A stretch of DNA of 37,808 nt from Clostridiales bacterium (GCA_015055735.1 SVHP01000010.1:1-37808); one strand, 5' to 3'. Positions 1-10,209 are shown, counted from the stretch's first letter. The notes: generated by a model from the letters alone, not told the origin. Numbers and translations: made by a program.

Positions 1-1791
1 AACTCTTTCACAACTTGAACAGCCGTTACACATCATTTCGTCAGAATGAGCAACGCAAGGGTTACCTGTAAGTTTATCTTTTACTAATAGTCCGATAACC
101 TTAGCAGCAGCAGCGCTCGCTTGCGAAACTGTTTCAGGAATATCTTTTGGACCTTGACAACAACCTGATAGGAATACGCCAGCCGTTGGGCTTTCTACTG
201 GACGAAGTTTTGGATGGGCTTCGGTAAAGAAGTCGTTAGTATCCATACTTGCAGTAAGCATAGTAGCAAGAGGTCTTGCTGATTTATCAGGTTCGATAGC
301 AGCTGCTAATACTACTAGGTCTGCATCGATCTTAATTTGTTTATTTGCAATAAGGTCTGAACCTTGAACAACGAGTTTATCGCCTTCAGGACTAACCTTA
401 CCTACCATACCTTTAATATAATGTACACCGTAATCCTCAACTGCACGACGATAGAATTCATCAAAAGCCTTACCAGGTGTTCTAACGTCGATATAGAATA
501 CGTAAACGTCAGTATCAGGATATTTATCACGAGTAAGCATTGCGTGTTTTGCAGTATACATACAGCAAATCTTCGAGCAATATTCCTTACCTTTTTCAGC
601 ACAAGAAGCACAACGTGAGCCAACGCATTGAACGAATACCAAAGTATGTGGGTGTTTGCCGTCAGATGGACGTAAAAGTTTACCAGCCGTTGGGCCTGCA
701 GCGTTCATTAAACGTTCAAACTCTAACGAAGTAATAACGTCTTTGCTTTGACTGTAAGCAAATTCGTCAAACTTATCCATGCTGATAGGATTAAATCCTG
801 TTGCAGCAACGATTGCGCCGTACTTTTCTTCGATATATTCATCTTTTTGAGTATAATCAATAGCCTTTGCAGTACATACCTTTGAACATACACCGCACTT
901 ACCTGTCTTTAACATAGTACAGTAATCAGCGTCGATAGTAGCAACCTTTGGTACTGCTTGAGCAAACGGAATATAAATTGCTCTCTTAGTATCCATACCC
1001 AAGTTAAAGTCGTTAGGTACTTTCTTTTGTGGACATTTTTCAGTACATAATCCACAACCCGTACAAACGTCTTCTTTAACGTAACGAGCTTTTTTCTTAA
1101 TGGTAACGTTAAAATTACCTACGAAACCTTTAACTGATTCAACTTCGCTATACGAGAAGATACGAATCTTATCATTTTGAGCAACGTCAACCATTTTAGG
1201 TGTTAAGATACAAGCAGCGCAGTCGAGCGTTGGGAAAGTCTTATCGATTTGAGCCATCTTACCGCCGATAGTAGGTTTCTTTTCTACTATATCAACTTCA
1301 AAGCCTGCTTCAGCAATATCTAAAGCCGTTTGAATACCTGCGATACCACCACCGATAACCAATGCACGCTTTGTTACAGGGCTTTCGCCTGGAAGTAACG
1401 GTGCGTTAAGGTTAACTTTAGCAATAGCCGTTCTACCGAGAACGATAGCCTTTTCAGTACCTTCTTCAATATCCTTATGAACCCACGAACATTGTTCACG
1501 AATATTTGCGATTTCAACCATATACGGATTTAAGCCCGCAGCGGCTGCTGTCTTTCTAAACGTCGTTTCATGCATTCTTGGCGAACAAGAACATACTACG
1601 ATGCCCGTAAGATTGTGCTCTTTAATGGCTTGTTTAATAAGTTCTTGACCTGCTTGTGAACACATGTACTGATAGTTGGCAGAATGTACAACGCCAGGTT
1701 CGCTCTTGAGCGCTTCAGCAACTCTTTGAACGTCAACCGTAGCGGCGATATTACTACCACACCAGCATACGAATACTCCTATTCTTTGCAT
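1..1791 (-). CDS. hdrA: CoB-CoM heterodisulfide reductase-like subunit A (HdrA), partial, continues beyond window start
   Basis: Manual minus-strand reading from ATG at 1791: MQRIGVFVCWCGSNIAATVDV..., MAQIDKTFPTLDCAACILTPKMVDVAQND, CTGCGLCTEKCP, CVGSRCASCAEKGKEYCSKICCMYTAKHA; open through position 1. Absent from supplied ORF track because it is unterminated. Confidence 0.93.
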   Translation of the reverse strand, partial: MQRIGVFVCWCGSNIAATVDVQRVAEALKSEPGVVHSANYQYMCSQAGQELIKQAIKEHNLTGIVVCSCSPRMHETTFRKTAAAAGLNPYMVEIANIREQCSWVHKDIEEGTEKAIVLGRTAIAKVNLNAPLLPGESPVTKRALVIGGGIAGIQTALDIAEAGFEVDIVEKKPTIGGKMAQIDKTFPTLDCAACILTPKMVDVAQNDKIRIFSYSEVESVKGFVGNFNVTIKKKARYVKEDVCTGCGLCTEKCPQKKVPNDFNLGMDTKRAIYIPFAQAVPKVATIDADYCTMLKTGKCGVCSKVCTAKAIDYTQKDEYIEEKYGAIVAATGFNPISMDKFDEFAYSQSKDVITSLEFERLMNAAGPTAGKLLRPSDGKHPHTLVFVQCVGSRCASCAEKGKEYCSKICCMYTAKHAMLTRDKYPDTDVYVFYIDVRTPGKAFDEFYRRAVEDYGVHYIKGMVGKVSPEGDKLVVQGSDLIANKQIKIDADLVVLAAAIEPDKSARPLATMLTASMDTNDFFTEAHPKLRPVESPTAGVFLSGCCQGPKDIPETVSQASAAAAKVIGLLVKDKLTGNPCVAHSDEMMCNGCSSCERV

Positions 1792-1805
1792 TTATGTATT
1801 CTCCT

Positions 1806-2198
1806 TTACTTAGTGTATTTCCTTAGTGCGCTGACGATTGCTTGTTGAGGCAAGTCCTCGTCTAAAAGTTGTGGTATATCGTCTGCTTTAAGGTGGTTAG
1901 CGCCTTGTTCACGAACAACCGCCAAGCGAACTGCTTCAACTAATTTTGCAGGTTCAACACCCCTAGGGCATCTATCGACGCAAGCAAAACAGGTTAAGCA
2001 ACGATATATTGACTTTGACTTTAGTAACGGTTCAATATCACCCGATTCAACCATATACACGAATTGATGTGGATGATATTCCATTTCATCGTAAGCAGGG
2101 CAAGTTCCAGAACATTTACCGCATTTCATGCACTTTCTAGGATTTACTCCACTTCTACGAATAATCTCTTCACAAAGATTCTTGTTGGAATTTTCCAT
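1806..2198 (-). CDS. hdrC: Heterodisulfide reductase-like subunit C (two 4Fe-4S clusters)
   Basis: CMKCGKCSGTCP and CLTCFACVDRCP motifs; start placed at MENSNKN (AGGAGTAAT upstream) rather than at the longer ORF start. Confidence 0.9.
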   Translation of the reverse strand: MENSNKNLCEEIIRRSGVNPRKCMKCGKCSGTCPAYDEMEYHPHQFVYMVESGDIEPLLKSKSIYRCLTCFACVDRCPRGVEPAKLVEAVRLAVVREQGANHLKADDIPQLLDEDLPQQAIVSALRKYTK

Positions 2199-2203
2199 TT
2201 GTA

Positions 2204-2983
2204 TTACTCCTTTACTCCTAACGCTTCGGCAAGAAGTTCGGTAATATAAACTACCGGAACAGGACTGCCGTTCTTTTTCAAATTGTATAGACAAAGCGGA
2301 CAAGCGGTAACGATAACTTCAGCGCCCTTGTCGGCAGCGTTTGAAGTAACCTTTTGGCTCTTTGCTTTTGCTAACTCTTTACTTTCTAAAGTGATGTATC
2401 CGCCACAGCACTCGTTTCTATAAGCATAGATAACGGGTTCAGCGCCTAACGCTCTAATCAAGTCTTCCATTATAGTTGGATTTTCAACGTCGTCCATAGC
2501 CATTACCTTACCTGGACGAAGAAGTAAACAACCGTAATAAGCGGCTACTTTTTTACCCGTCAACGGATTAACTACTTTTTCTTTAATTTTATCGAAACCG
2601 ATTTTATCACGCAAAAGTTCTAAATAGTGAATAACTTCAGTTTCGCCGTTATAACTATCTGGCGCAATGTAGTTGTTAACGTGGTTTGCTGCCGGAATAG
2701 TATCGTCTTTCATCATTTGATTAGTTTGTTTCAACACGTTGTGACAAGCTGAACAAACTGAAACTAGTGGTTGACCTTTCTTATTTGCTTCCGATAATGC
2801 GCGAACTGAAGAAAGTTTAGTAGCAAGTTCGTCGTTAGAGGTTGTAAACACCCCACCACAACATTGCCAATTTTCGATTTCTTCAAGAGTGACACCTAGA
2901 ACTTCAGCGCATTTTCTAGCATATAAATCAAGGTCTTTTGCCTTAGTCTTTAACGTACAGCCTGGAAAATAACTTACTTTCAT
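2204..2983 (-). CDS. hdrB: Heterodisulfide reductase-like subunit B (two CCG domains)
   Basis: MKVSYFPGCTLKTKA, WQCCGGVF...CSACHN and ECCGGY...CPLC motifs; start at the internal Met preceded by an AAGGAG-type RBS. Confidence 0.92.
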   Translation of the reverse strand: MKVSYFPGCTLKTKAKDLDLYARKCAEVLGVTLEEIENWQCCGGVFTTSNDELATKLSSVRALSEANKKGQPLVSVCSACHNVLKQTNQMMKDDTIPAANHVNNYIAPDSYNGETEVIHYLELLRDKIGFDKIKEKVVNPLTGKKVAAYYGCLLLRPGKVMAMDDVENPTIMEDLIRALGAEPVIYAYRNECCGGYITLESKELAKAKSQKVTSNAADKGAEVIVTACPLCLYNLKKNGSPVPVVYITELLAEALGVKE

Positions 2984-2996
2984 CTTTAGTTGCTCC

Positions 2997-4373
2997 TTAC
3001 ACCATTTTTTCAGGGTGGAAAACTTCATCGAATTTTTCCGCCGTTAAGAATCCTAATTGTACACACGCTTCTTTTAGTGAAACGCCGTCTTTATACGCTT
3101 TCTTTGCAGTCTTTGCTGCGTTTTCGTAACCGATGTATGGGTTAAGCGCAGTTACCAACATCAATGAGTTATGAAGATTGTGGTCCATTTTTTCACGATT
3201 TGCCTTAATACCAACTGCGCAGTTGTTATTGAAAGAAACGATTGCTTCGGACAACAATCTTGCCGATTGCAAGAAATTATAAATACATACAGGCATGAAC
3301 ACGTTGAGTTCAAAGTTGCCTTGTGATGCAGCCATTCCCACAGCCACGTCGTTACCCATTACTTGAACGGCTACCATAGTAACTGCTTCGCATTGAGTTG
3401 GGTTAACCTTACCAGGCATGATAGAAGAGCCAGGTTCGTTTTCAGGGATAAATATTTCCCCTAAACCGTCTCTAGGACCACTTGCAAGCCAACGAACGTC
3501 GTTTGCAATCTTCATCATGTCGCAAGCGAGAGCCTTGATTGCGCCGTGTGCGAACACGATTTCGTCCTTACTCGTTAAAGCGTGGAATTTATTTGAAGCG
3601 GTAGCAAATTTCTTGCCCGTAATTTCTGAAACCTTTTCAGCAACCAAAGTATCGAAACCTTTAGGTGCGTTTAATCCCGTACCAACGGCAGTTCCACCTA
3701 ACGCTAATTCAGAAAGTGGCTTAATTGAAAGGCGCAACAATTCTAAATCTCTTTCTAGGCTTGATCTCCAACCACTGATTTCTTGACTGAAAGTGATTGG
3801 CGTAGCGTCTTGAAGGTGCGTTCTACCACACTTAACAACACCTTCGTGTTCAGTTTCTAAACGCTTAAAGGTTGCAATCAAGAGTTCAACTGCAGGAATC
3901 AACTTGTCTTCAACTGCCATAACTGCTGAAATATGCATGGCAGTTGGGAAAGTGTCGTTTGAAGATTGACTCATGTTTATATCGTCGTTTGGATGCAAAA
4001 TCTTTTCGCCTGCAATTTCATTACCACGATTTGCGATAACTTCGTTTGCATTCATGTTAGATTGAGTTCCAGAACCCGTTTGCCAAACTACCAATGGGAA
4101 GTGGTCGTTTAATTGCCCACTAATAACTTCGTCGCACGCCTTTTCGATAGCCGACAACTTTTTATCGGTCATTTTTTCAGGACGAAGTGCGTTGTTTGCT
4201 TGCGCTGCCGCTTTTTTAAGCACGCCGAACGCACGGGTAATTTCTCTAGGCATAATTTCAATACCAACGCCTATTCTAAAATTTTCAGATGAACGTTGAG
4301 TTTGAGCAGCCCAATAACGGTCTGCAGGAACTTTCATTTCGCCCATCGAGTCATGTTCAATACGATAATCCAT
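2997..4373 (-). CDS. fumC: Class II fumarate hydratase
   Basis: GSGTQSNMNANEV, SSNDTFPTAMH, GRTHLQDATPI, GSSIMPGKVNPTQCEA signature sequences. Confidence 0.96.
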   Translation of the reverse strand: MDYRIEHDSMGEMKVPADRYWAAQTQRSSENFRIGVGIEIMPREITRAFGVLKKAAAQANNALRPEKMTDKKLSAIEKACDEVISGQLNDHFPLVVWQTGSGTQSNMNANEVIANRGNEIAGEKILHPNDDINMSQSSNDTFPTAMHISAVMAVEDKLIPAVELLIATFKRLETEHEGVVKCGRTHLQDATPITFSQEISGWRSSLERDLELLRLSIKPLSELALGGTAVGTGLNAPKGFDTLVAEKVSEITGKKFATASNKFHALTSKDEIVFAHGAIKALACDMMKIANDVRWLASGPRDGLGEIFIPENEPGSSIMPGKVNPTQCEAVTMVAVQVMGNDVAVGMAASQGNFELNVFMPVCIYNFLQSARLLSEAIVSFNNNCAVGIKANREKMDHNLHNSLMLVTALNPYIGYENAAKTAKKAYKDGVSLKEACVQLGFLTAEKFDEVFHPEKMV

Positions 4374-4635
4374 AAATAGTCTCCTTATTCTTTATCCTTA
4401 GTTCCAAAAAAAGCTACCAATAAGCAAAATTTGGAAAAAGTTATAATACTACGTATTATTTTAGATATATATTATAACAAATCGTCATTGAATTGTAAAT
4501 TATTTGGCATGCAAATTCAATAAAAAATTTTTATAATTATATAACATTTTTGTTATATTGACCGTCAAAATATATCGAATAAGTAAGCTTGATACTTTTT
4601 ATGAAATAAAAAAACCATTTTATGGACTTATTTTG

Positions 4636-4664
4636 TTGCAAGAGCGTTATTTTTGTGCTAGAAT
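4636..4664 (+). promoter_or_regulatory. Putative sigma-A-type promoter for azlCD
   Basis: TTGCAA - 17 nt - TAGAAT upstream of the azlC start. Confidence 0.6.
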
Positions 4665-4704
4665 AAACACTAAATTACAGTAAATTTGCGAGTTTTAAGG
4701 TTTT

Positions 4705-5433
4705 ATGAGCAACGAAAAACTAAAGTTAAAATTTAAAAATGGAATTAAGGACGGTTTACCGATTGGATTAGGGTACTTATCGGTATCTTTTGCGTTTGGC
4801 GTTCAGGCAAGTATTTTAGGCATACCTGCATTTATGAGTCTATTTATATCGATGACAAATCTTACTTCAGCTGGACAATTAGCAGGATTAACCATAATTG
4901 CAGGGCTAGGCACTATCCTTGAAATGGTACTAGCGCAACTCGTCATAAACGCTAGATATTTCCTTATGAGTTTAACGCTTTCGCAAAAATTAGACAATTC
5001 TTTTTCCACCAAGAACAGATTTTTCTTTTCAGCCTTTATAACCGACGAAATATTCGCAATAGCATCGGCAAAACACGGACTTATCAATAAAAAATATTTT
5101 TATGGACTAATAATTTTGCCGTACGTCGGCTGGTCTTTAGGCACTATTTTAGGTGCGCTTGCAGGAAGCCAATTACCACTACAAATAACAAACGCATTAG
5201 GAATTGCATTGTACGCTATGTTTATAGCTATAATTATTCCACCGTCAATATCCCTAAAAGGCGTACTACCTGCCGTCTTAATCGCTGCTGGGCTAAGTTG
5301 CGCTATGTACTATATCCCTATTTTTGACGGACTAAATAACGGATTTAAGTACATCATTTGCGCAGTACTCTCTGCGCTAATAACCGCTTATTTCTTCCCA
5401 ATCGACAATAAGGAAGAACAAGACGAAAATTAA
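4705..5433 (+). CDS. azlC: AzlC family branched-chain amino acid permease
   Basis: GIKDGLPIGLGYLSVSFAFGV N-terminus and multi-TM pattern; followed by azlD. Confidence 0.88.
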   Translation: MSNEKLKLKFKNGIKDGLPIGLGYLSVSFAFGVQASILGIPAFMSLFISMTNLTSAGQLAGLTIIAGLGTILEMVLAQLVINARYFLMSLTLSQKLDNSFSTKNRFFFSAFITDEIFAIASAKHGLINKKYFYGLIILPYVGWSLGTILGALAGSQLPLQITNALGIALYAMFIAIIIPPSISLKGVLPAVLIAAGLSCAMYYIPIFDGLNNGFKYIICAVLSALITAYFFPIDNKEEQDEN

Positions 5434-5462
5434 AATAATCAAACGCTAAACAAGGATAGAAT

Positions 5463-5786
5463 ATGGATTTAGGACGAATGACTTTAATGATTTTGGTAAT
5501 GGCAGGAATAACCTACGTTATCCGCATGATACCACTAGTATTTTTTAGAAAAAAAATACACTCAAAATACATTTTGAGCGTACTTTATTATATTCCTTAT
5601 GCAGTTTTATCAGCCATGACTTTCCCTTACATTTTGTACTCGACGGGAAACACACCACAAAGTTTTTACACTGCGATTATAGGTACTGTGGTCGCAATAA
5701 TTGCATCTATTAGTAAAAGATCTCTTCTAACCGTTGCAATCCTATCTTGCCTTGCCGTACTAATCGCTAGTTTTATAATAGTTTAA
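5463..5786 (+). CDS. azlD: AzlD family branched-chain amino acid transport subunit
   Basis: Small multi-TM protein (AGITYVIRMIPLVFF...) immediately after azlC. Confidence 0.85.
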   Translation: MDLGRMTLMILVMAGITYVIRMIPLVFFRKKIHSKYILSVLYYIPYAVLSAMTFPYILYSTGNTPQSFYTAIIGTVVAIIASISKRSLLTVAILSCLAVLIASFIIV

Positions 5787-5797
5787 TTATTTTTTAA

Positions 5798-6442
5798 CTA
5801 TTGAATAACTTCCAATAATTGTAAAGGTCGCTCAACAAAACTTTTTGCGCCGACCAAAGATAACTGTTCTTTAGTTCTACAACCCCAAAGCACAGCAACG
5901 GGTATTATCCTTGCGTTTAACGCTGTCAAGACGTCAGTTTCGCCATCTCCTACGAGATAGGCGTTTTCTTTTTTTACACCGAACTTACTTAAAATTTCAT
6001 AGACGGGCTCGGGCGATGGTTTTGCTCTACTCGTTCCCCCCACCGCAATAATATGGTCAAATGGCAAATCTTTCAACAATTTATCTACGAACGGATCTAG
6101 TTCGTTTTGCGTTTTATTAGTGTACAAAACGAGAATATATCCCCTATCTTTTAAGGCTAACAGCACTTCTTTCACACCGTCAAAAATTTTGGTTTTCACT
6201 ACCCCTTTTCGTTTAACGATAGGCTCGTAAGCGCTAGACCAAATATTCATCAATTCTTGCTCTGGTAAGTTACCCATAATAACTCGCATAAACCCTAGTG
6301 CATCGTTACCGATTGCGCTTTTTATAGTTTTATGGTCTTTGGTTTGATAACCTAGTTGAGCAAGCGCCTCGTTCATGCAATCGTAAATATCTTGTTCGGT
6401 ATCTAAAACCGTTCCGTCCAAATCAAAAAATACAGCTTTCAT
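5798..6442 (-). CDS. HAD-family hydrolase, phosphoglycolate phosphatase-like
   Basis: MKAVFFDLDGTVLDTE, LYTNK, KPSPEPVYE, VGDGETD motifs; trimmed to internal Met. Confidence 0.88.
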   Translation of the reverse strand: MKAVFFDLDGTVLDTEQDIYDCMNEALAQLGYQTKDHKTIKSAIGNDALGFMRVIMGNLPEQELMNIWSSAYEPIVKRKGVVKTKIFDGVKEVLLALKDRGYILVLYTNKTQNELDPFVDKLLKDLPFDHIIAVGGTSRAKPSPEPVYEILSKFGVKKENAYLVGDGETDVLTALNARIIPVAVLWGCRTKEQLSLVGAKSFVERPLQLLEVIQ

Positions 6443-6472
6443 AATTATCGAACTTTTAATAAAAGTCAATGC

Positions 6473-7885
6473 TTACGCGGGTAAAAATTTACTTATTATT
6501 CCGTAAATGTAGAATACTACTAGCAAAATAGGAATAATATACTTGCAATAAACTTTCAATTTATTAGACATTTTAAGCCCTTTTCCAGCATTTGCTTCTT
6601 CTAAGTAGTTATTCCAACCCCAACCCTTTTTATTTAGCGTACAGAATAGTACGTAAACGAGTGAACCTAAAGGCAAGATATTGTTACTTATAATAAAGTC
6701 CTCTAGATCCATAATGTTTGTTTCTGGACCTAACGGCGTAAATCCCGACAACAAATTAAACCCTAAAATACAAGGCAATACCAACACTAGCATCAATAAA
6801 CAGTTGATTAAACAAGATTTCTTTCTTGACCAACCCCATTTATCCATACCGAATGCAATAATATTTTCAAACACGGCAGTAACCGTTGACATTGCAGCAA
6901 AAATCATCAAAAGGAAGAACAAAGCGCCCAAAACTGGTCCACCCCAAATATTATTGAAAATATTAGGCAACGTTTCAAAAATAAGTCCAGGACCAGCAGT
7001 GTCGCCACCTTTTACTTCAAAAACGAAAGTTGCAGGAATAATGATTAACCCTGCGATAAACGCAACGCCCGTGTCGAGTGCTGCAATAGATAAAGACTCA
7101 CCTAAAAGACTTCTATCCTTTTTGATATAACTTCCAAAAATAGCCATAGAGCCCATTCCGATAGAAAGCGTAAAGAAAGCCTGCCCTAACGCGGCGAAAA
7201 TCGCTTCGCCAAGCCTGAACTTACCTTCCGAATCGTAAACCAAATTATGCAAATTTGGAACTAAATAATATTCAATACCTTTACTAGCGCCAGGTAGAGT
7301 ACAAACGTAAACTGCTAAAACCACGATGATCGCTAAAAGACCAAGCATCATAATTTTATTGATTTTTTCAACTCCCTTTTTTAGTCCCAAAGAACAAATG
7401 AAAAAACCTAAAACAACGACTAGAGCAGTAACTAAAATTTGCAATATAGGGTTTTGTTGTACTTGAGCGAATTGCGAAGTAACTTGTTCAACCGATTGAC
7501 CGATGAAATCACCAGCAATCGTCTTGTAAAAATAAATAAATAGCCAAGCAGTAACGACAGTGTAGAACATCATGAGCAAATAATTACCACACGCACCGAC
7601 TGCACTAAACCAATGCCATTTAGTATTTTTAGGCTCTAGAGTAGAAAATGACTTTGCAATACTCTTTTGACTTGCCCTACCAACGGCAAATTCCATACTC
7701 ATGATAGGTAGCCCGAACATTACTAGAAATAGTAAGTATATTAAGATAAAGCTTGCCCCACCGTATTGACTTACGATATAAGGAAATCTCCAAATATTGC
7801 CAAGCCCTATGGCGCAACCTGCCGATATCAAAATAAAGCCAAGTCTAGACCCAAATTTTTCTCTTTCAACTGATTTATTACTCAT
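6473..7885 (-). CDS. Sodium-dependent transporter (SNF/NSS family)
   Basis: FGSRLGFILISAGCAIGLGNIWRFPYIVSQYGGASFILIYL signature; many TM segments. Confidence 0.92.
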   Translation of the reverse strand: MSNKSVEREKFGSRLGFILISAGCAIGLGNIWRFPYIVSQYGGASFILIYLLFLVMFGLPIMSMEFAVGRASQKSIAKSFSTLEPKNTKWHWFSAVGACGNYLLMMFYTVVTAWLFIYFYKTIAGDFIGQSVEQVTSQFAQVQQNPILQILVTALVVVLGFFICSLGLKKGVEKINKIMMLGLLAIIVVLAVYVCTLPGASKGIEYYLVPNLHNLVYDSEGKFRLGEAIFAALGQAFFTLSIGMGSMAIFGSYIKKDRSLLGESLSIAALDTGVAFIAGLIIIPATFVFEVKGGDTAGPGLIFETLPNIFNNIWGGPVLGALFFLLMIFAAMSTVTAVFENIIAFGMDKWGWSRKKSCLINCLLMLVLVLPCILGFNLLSGFTPLGPETNIMDLEDFIISNNILPLGSLVYVLFCTLNKKGWGWNNYLEEANAGKGLKMSNKLKVYCKYIIPILLVVFYIYGIISKFLPA

Positions 7886-7918
7886 TTTTATCTCCATTTT
7901 GTTGCAAAGGTTCAAGCT

Positions 7919-8845
7919 TTACAACTTCTTTAGTATTTCCTTTTTTAATTTAGCAAAAATATCGCCACCTAATTCACTTATTAAAAGGGATGCAAAAATA
8001 ATCACGAACCCTAAAAGGATAGGCAAGGTCAGTTTTTCATCGGCAAAAATAACAGAAAACAACACGCCGAACACCGACTCCAAACTTAGAACTATTGCAC
8101 CTTGGTTAGCCGAAACGAATTTTAGCCCCACTATTTGCACGGCTTGAGCGTAAAGCGTGCACATAAAGGTCAAATATAAAAGTTTTAACGCTTGATCTAA
8201 ATTTAGAGCAAAGTTGGTTATTGGTTGACTAGGGACTTCCAAAACTAGCGAAAGCATTGCAAAAACCACACCCGACACCAATATTTCCATAACTAACATT
8301 TGCACGGTATCACTACCTTGTTTTTGATATCTATCGCTAAAAATAATTTGAAGTCCGAAAAAGAAAGCGCCGACAATGGTCATAGCGTCGCCAAAAAAGA
8401 AAGATTGACCGTTTATTTGCGATAACGAAACCAACAAAATACCAACCACACACAATACTGCCGACACGACGTTGTGTATTCGTGGACTAACCTTAAATAA
8501 TCCCCAAATAATAAACGGACACATAATGCAATATAGCGAAGATAAAAAGGCGTTTCGCCCTGGCGTAGTGTTTTCTAGCCCTATGGTTTGGGTCAAATAG
8601 GCGCTAACTAGCCATAGCCCCAAAATAAGACCGTGAACAAACGTGCGTTTAGTCATCTTTTTAATCTTTTTGAAAAAGACCAACAACAAACATAATCCCG
8701 CTACTAAAAACCTTATAGCTAGCACGTAAAAGGTTGGCAATTCCGATATGGTTTCTTTTAGAATAAAAAACGAACTACCCCATACAACAGTAGCTGACAG
8801 CAATAATAAAATACCTATTAAGTTCAATCGTTTTGATCTATTCAT
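7919..8845 (-). CDS. DMT/EamA family transporter
   Basis: Duplicated ~5-TM halves, GSSFFILKETI and LSLESVFGVLFSVIFADEKL motifs. Confidence 0.88.
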   Translation of the reverse strand: MNRSKRLNLIGILLLLSATVVWGSSFFILKETISELPTFYVLAIRFLVAGLCLLLVFFKKIKKMTKRTFVHGLILGLWLVSAYLTQTIGLENTTPGRNAFLSSLYCIMCPFIIWGLFKVSPRIHNVVSAVLCVVGILLVSLSQINGQSFFFGDAMTIVGAFFFGLQIIFSDRYQKQGSDTVQMLVMEILVSGVVFAMLSLVLEVPSQPITNFALNLDQALKLLYLTFMCTLYAQAVQIVGLKFVSANQGAIVLSLESVFGVLFSVIFADEKLTLPILLGFVIIFASLLISELGGDIFAKLKKEILKKL

Positions 8846-9054
8846 CAGCCCATTTCACCTTGCATAAACTTAGATTACATACTAGCATATTATATCAAAC
8901 TTTATCGTAAAAGCAAAATAATTATTGCAAAAATATGTATAGAGTTTTAATAAAATTTGATTTTTAAACCAAAATAACGCCTATTTATTCGTTGAATTTA
9001 TACACAACTTAAAAAATTTTAATAATATTTTTATGTTTTTTCTATAAAATAAAC

Positions 9055-9083
9055 TTGTCAGATTGATAAACATGGTGTATAAT
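9055..9083 (+). promoter_or_regulatory. Putative sigma-A-type promoter for guaA
   Basis: TTGTCA - 17 nt - TATAAT, followed by a GGAG RBS before the 9123 start. Confidence 0.75.
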
Positions 9084-9122
9084 AAATGCAATTAAAAAAA
9101 GAAAAATTAACGGAGAAAATTT

Positions 9123-10103
9123 ATGGACGCAAACAAAAGACCAGAAAATATGCAAAGAATAAACAACGTAGAACTTGCAAATCAATTTATCGACCAACAA
9201 GTTGATTTAATAAGAAAGCAAGTGGGCGACAAAAAAGTTTTACTTGCCCTATCGGGTGGAGTTGACAGTTCTGTTGTTGCAGCGCTCTTAATAAAGGCAA
9301 TCGGCAAACAACTCGTTTGCGTTCACGTAAATCACGGTTTAATGAGAAAGGGCGAAAGCGAACAAGTTATCGAAATTTTCCAAAACGGACTTGACGCAAA
9401 TCTCGTTTATATCGACGCTACCGAACGCTACCTAGAAAAATTAAAGGGCGTAACCGATCCTGAAACCAAAAGAAAAATTATCGGCGCAGAGTTTATTCGC
9501 ATCTTTGAAGAAGAAGCGAGAAAACTTGAAGGCATTGAATTCTTGGCTCAAGGCACTATCTACCCTGACATTATCGAAAGCGACGGCGTTAAGGCGCACC
9601 ACAACGTAGGTGGTCTTCCTGAAGACTTACAATTTGAACTAGTTGAGCCTGTAAAACTTTTATATAAGGACGAAGTTAGAGTTGTTGGCTATGCGCTAGG
9701 TCTTCCAAAGGCTATGGTTGACCGTCAACCGTTCCCAGGCCCAGGTCTTGGCGTTAGATGTCTTGGCGCTATCGAAAGAGATAGACTTGAAGCACTTCGT
9801 GAATCGGACGCAATTTTGAGAGAAGAATTCGATAAAGCAGGTCTAACCGATAAAATTTGGCAATTCTTTACGGTAGTTCCTGACTTCCGTTCAACCGGCG
9901 TTAGAGACGGTAAGAGAGTTTTCGACTGGCCTGTTATTATCCGTGCCGTAAATACCGTTGACGCTATGAGCGCAACCGTTCCTGAAATCGATTTTGCAGT
10001 TCTTAAAAAGGTGACCGATAGAATACTTTCTGAAGTTAAAGGCGTTTGCCGTGTTCTATACGACCTATCTCCAAAAGCCCCTGCAACTATTGAGTGGGAA
10101 TAA
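9123..10103 (+). CDS. guaA: GMP synthase ATP-pyrophosphatase subunit without glutaminase domain
   Basis: LALSGGVDSSV P-loop, HVNHGLMRKGE, DRQPFPGPGLGVR, C-terminal KAPATIEWE; lacks the N-terminal class I GATase region. Confidence 0.9.
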   Translation: MDANKRPENMQRINNVELANQFIDQQVDLIRKQVGDKKVLLALSGGVDSSVVAALLIKAIGKQLVCVHVNHGLMRKGESEQVIEIFQNGLDANLVYIDATERYLEKLKGVTDPETKRKIIGAEFIRIFEEEARKLEGIEFLAQGTIYPDIIESDGVKAHHNVGGLPEDLQFELVEPVKLLYKDEVRVVGYALGLPKAMVDRQPFPGPGLGVRCLGAIERDRLEALRESDAILREEFDKAGLTDKIWQFFTVVPDFRSTGVRDGKRVFDWPVIIRAVNTVDAMSATVPEIDFAVLKKVTDRILSEVKGVCRVLYDLSPKAPATIEWE

Positions 10104-10150
10104 TTTAAACAAATCTCAACTCAATTATAATCGCTTTGCGAGTAAATATA

Positions 10151-10178
10151 AAAAAAGCCCGAGTGGGCTTTTTTTGTT
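10151..10178 (+). terminator. Rho-independent terminator after guaA
   Basis: AAAAAAGCCC GAGT GGGCTTTTTTT hairpin with T-run. Confidence 0.88.
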
Positions 10179-10209
10179 TTAAATATATAAATCAAATAAA
10201 AATCGTTTT

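Noticed and set aside
364-734. Three overlapping small ORFs (364-618 +, 402-623 -, 540-734 +)
   Set aside because: They lie in other frames inside the hdrA coding region; composition and lack of RBS indicate shadow ORFs.
3418-3786. 122-aa plus-strand ORF antisense to fumC
   Set aside because: Antisense shadow of a strongly conserved gene; no independent motif or RBS.
5798-8845. HAD, SNF transporter and EamA genes as a functional cassette
   Set aside because: Tight spacing suggests co-transcription, but all are common families and no specific link is evident.
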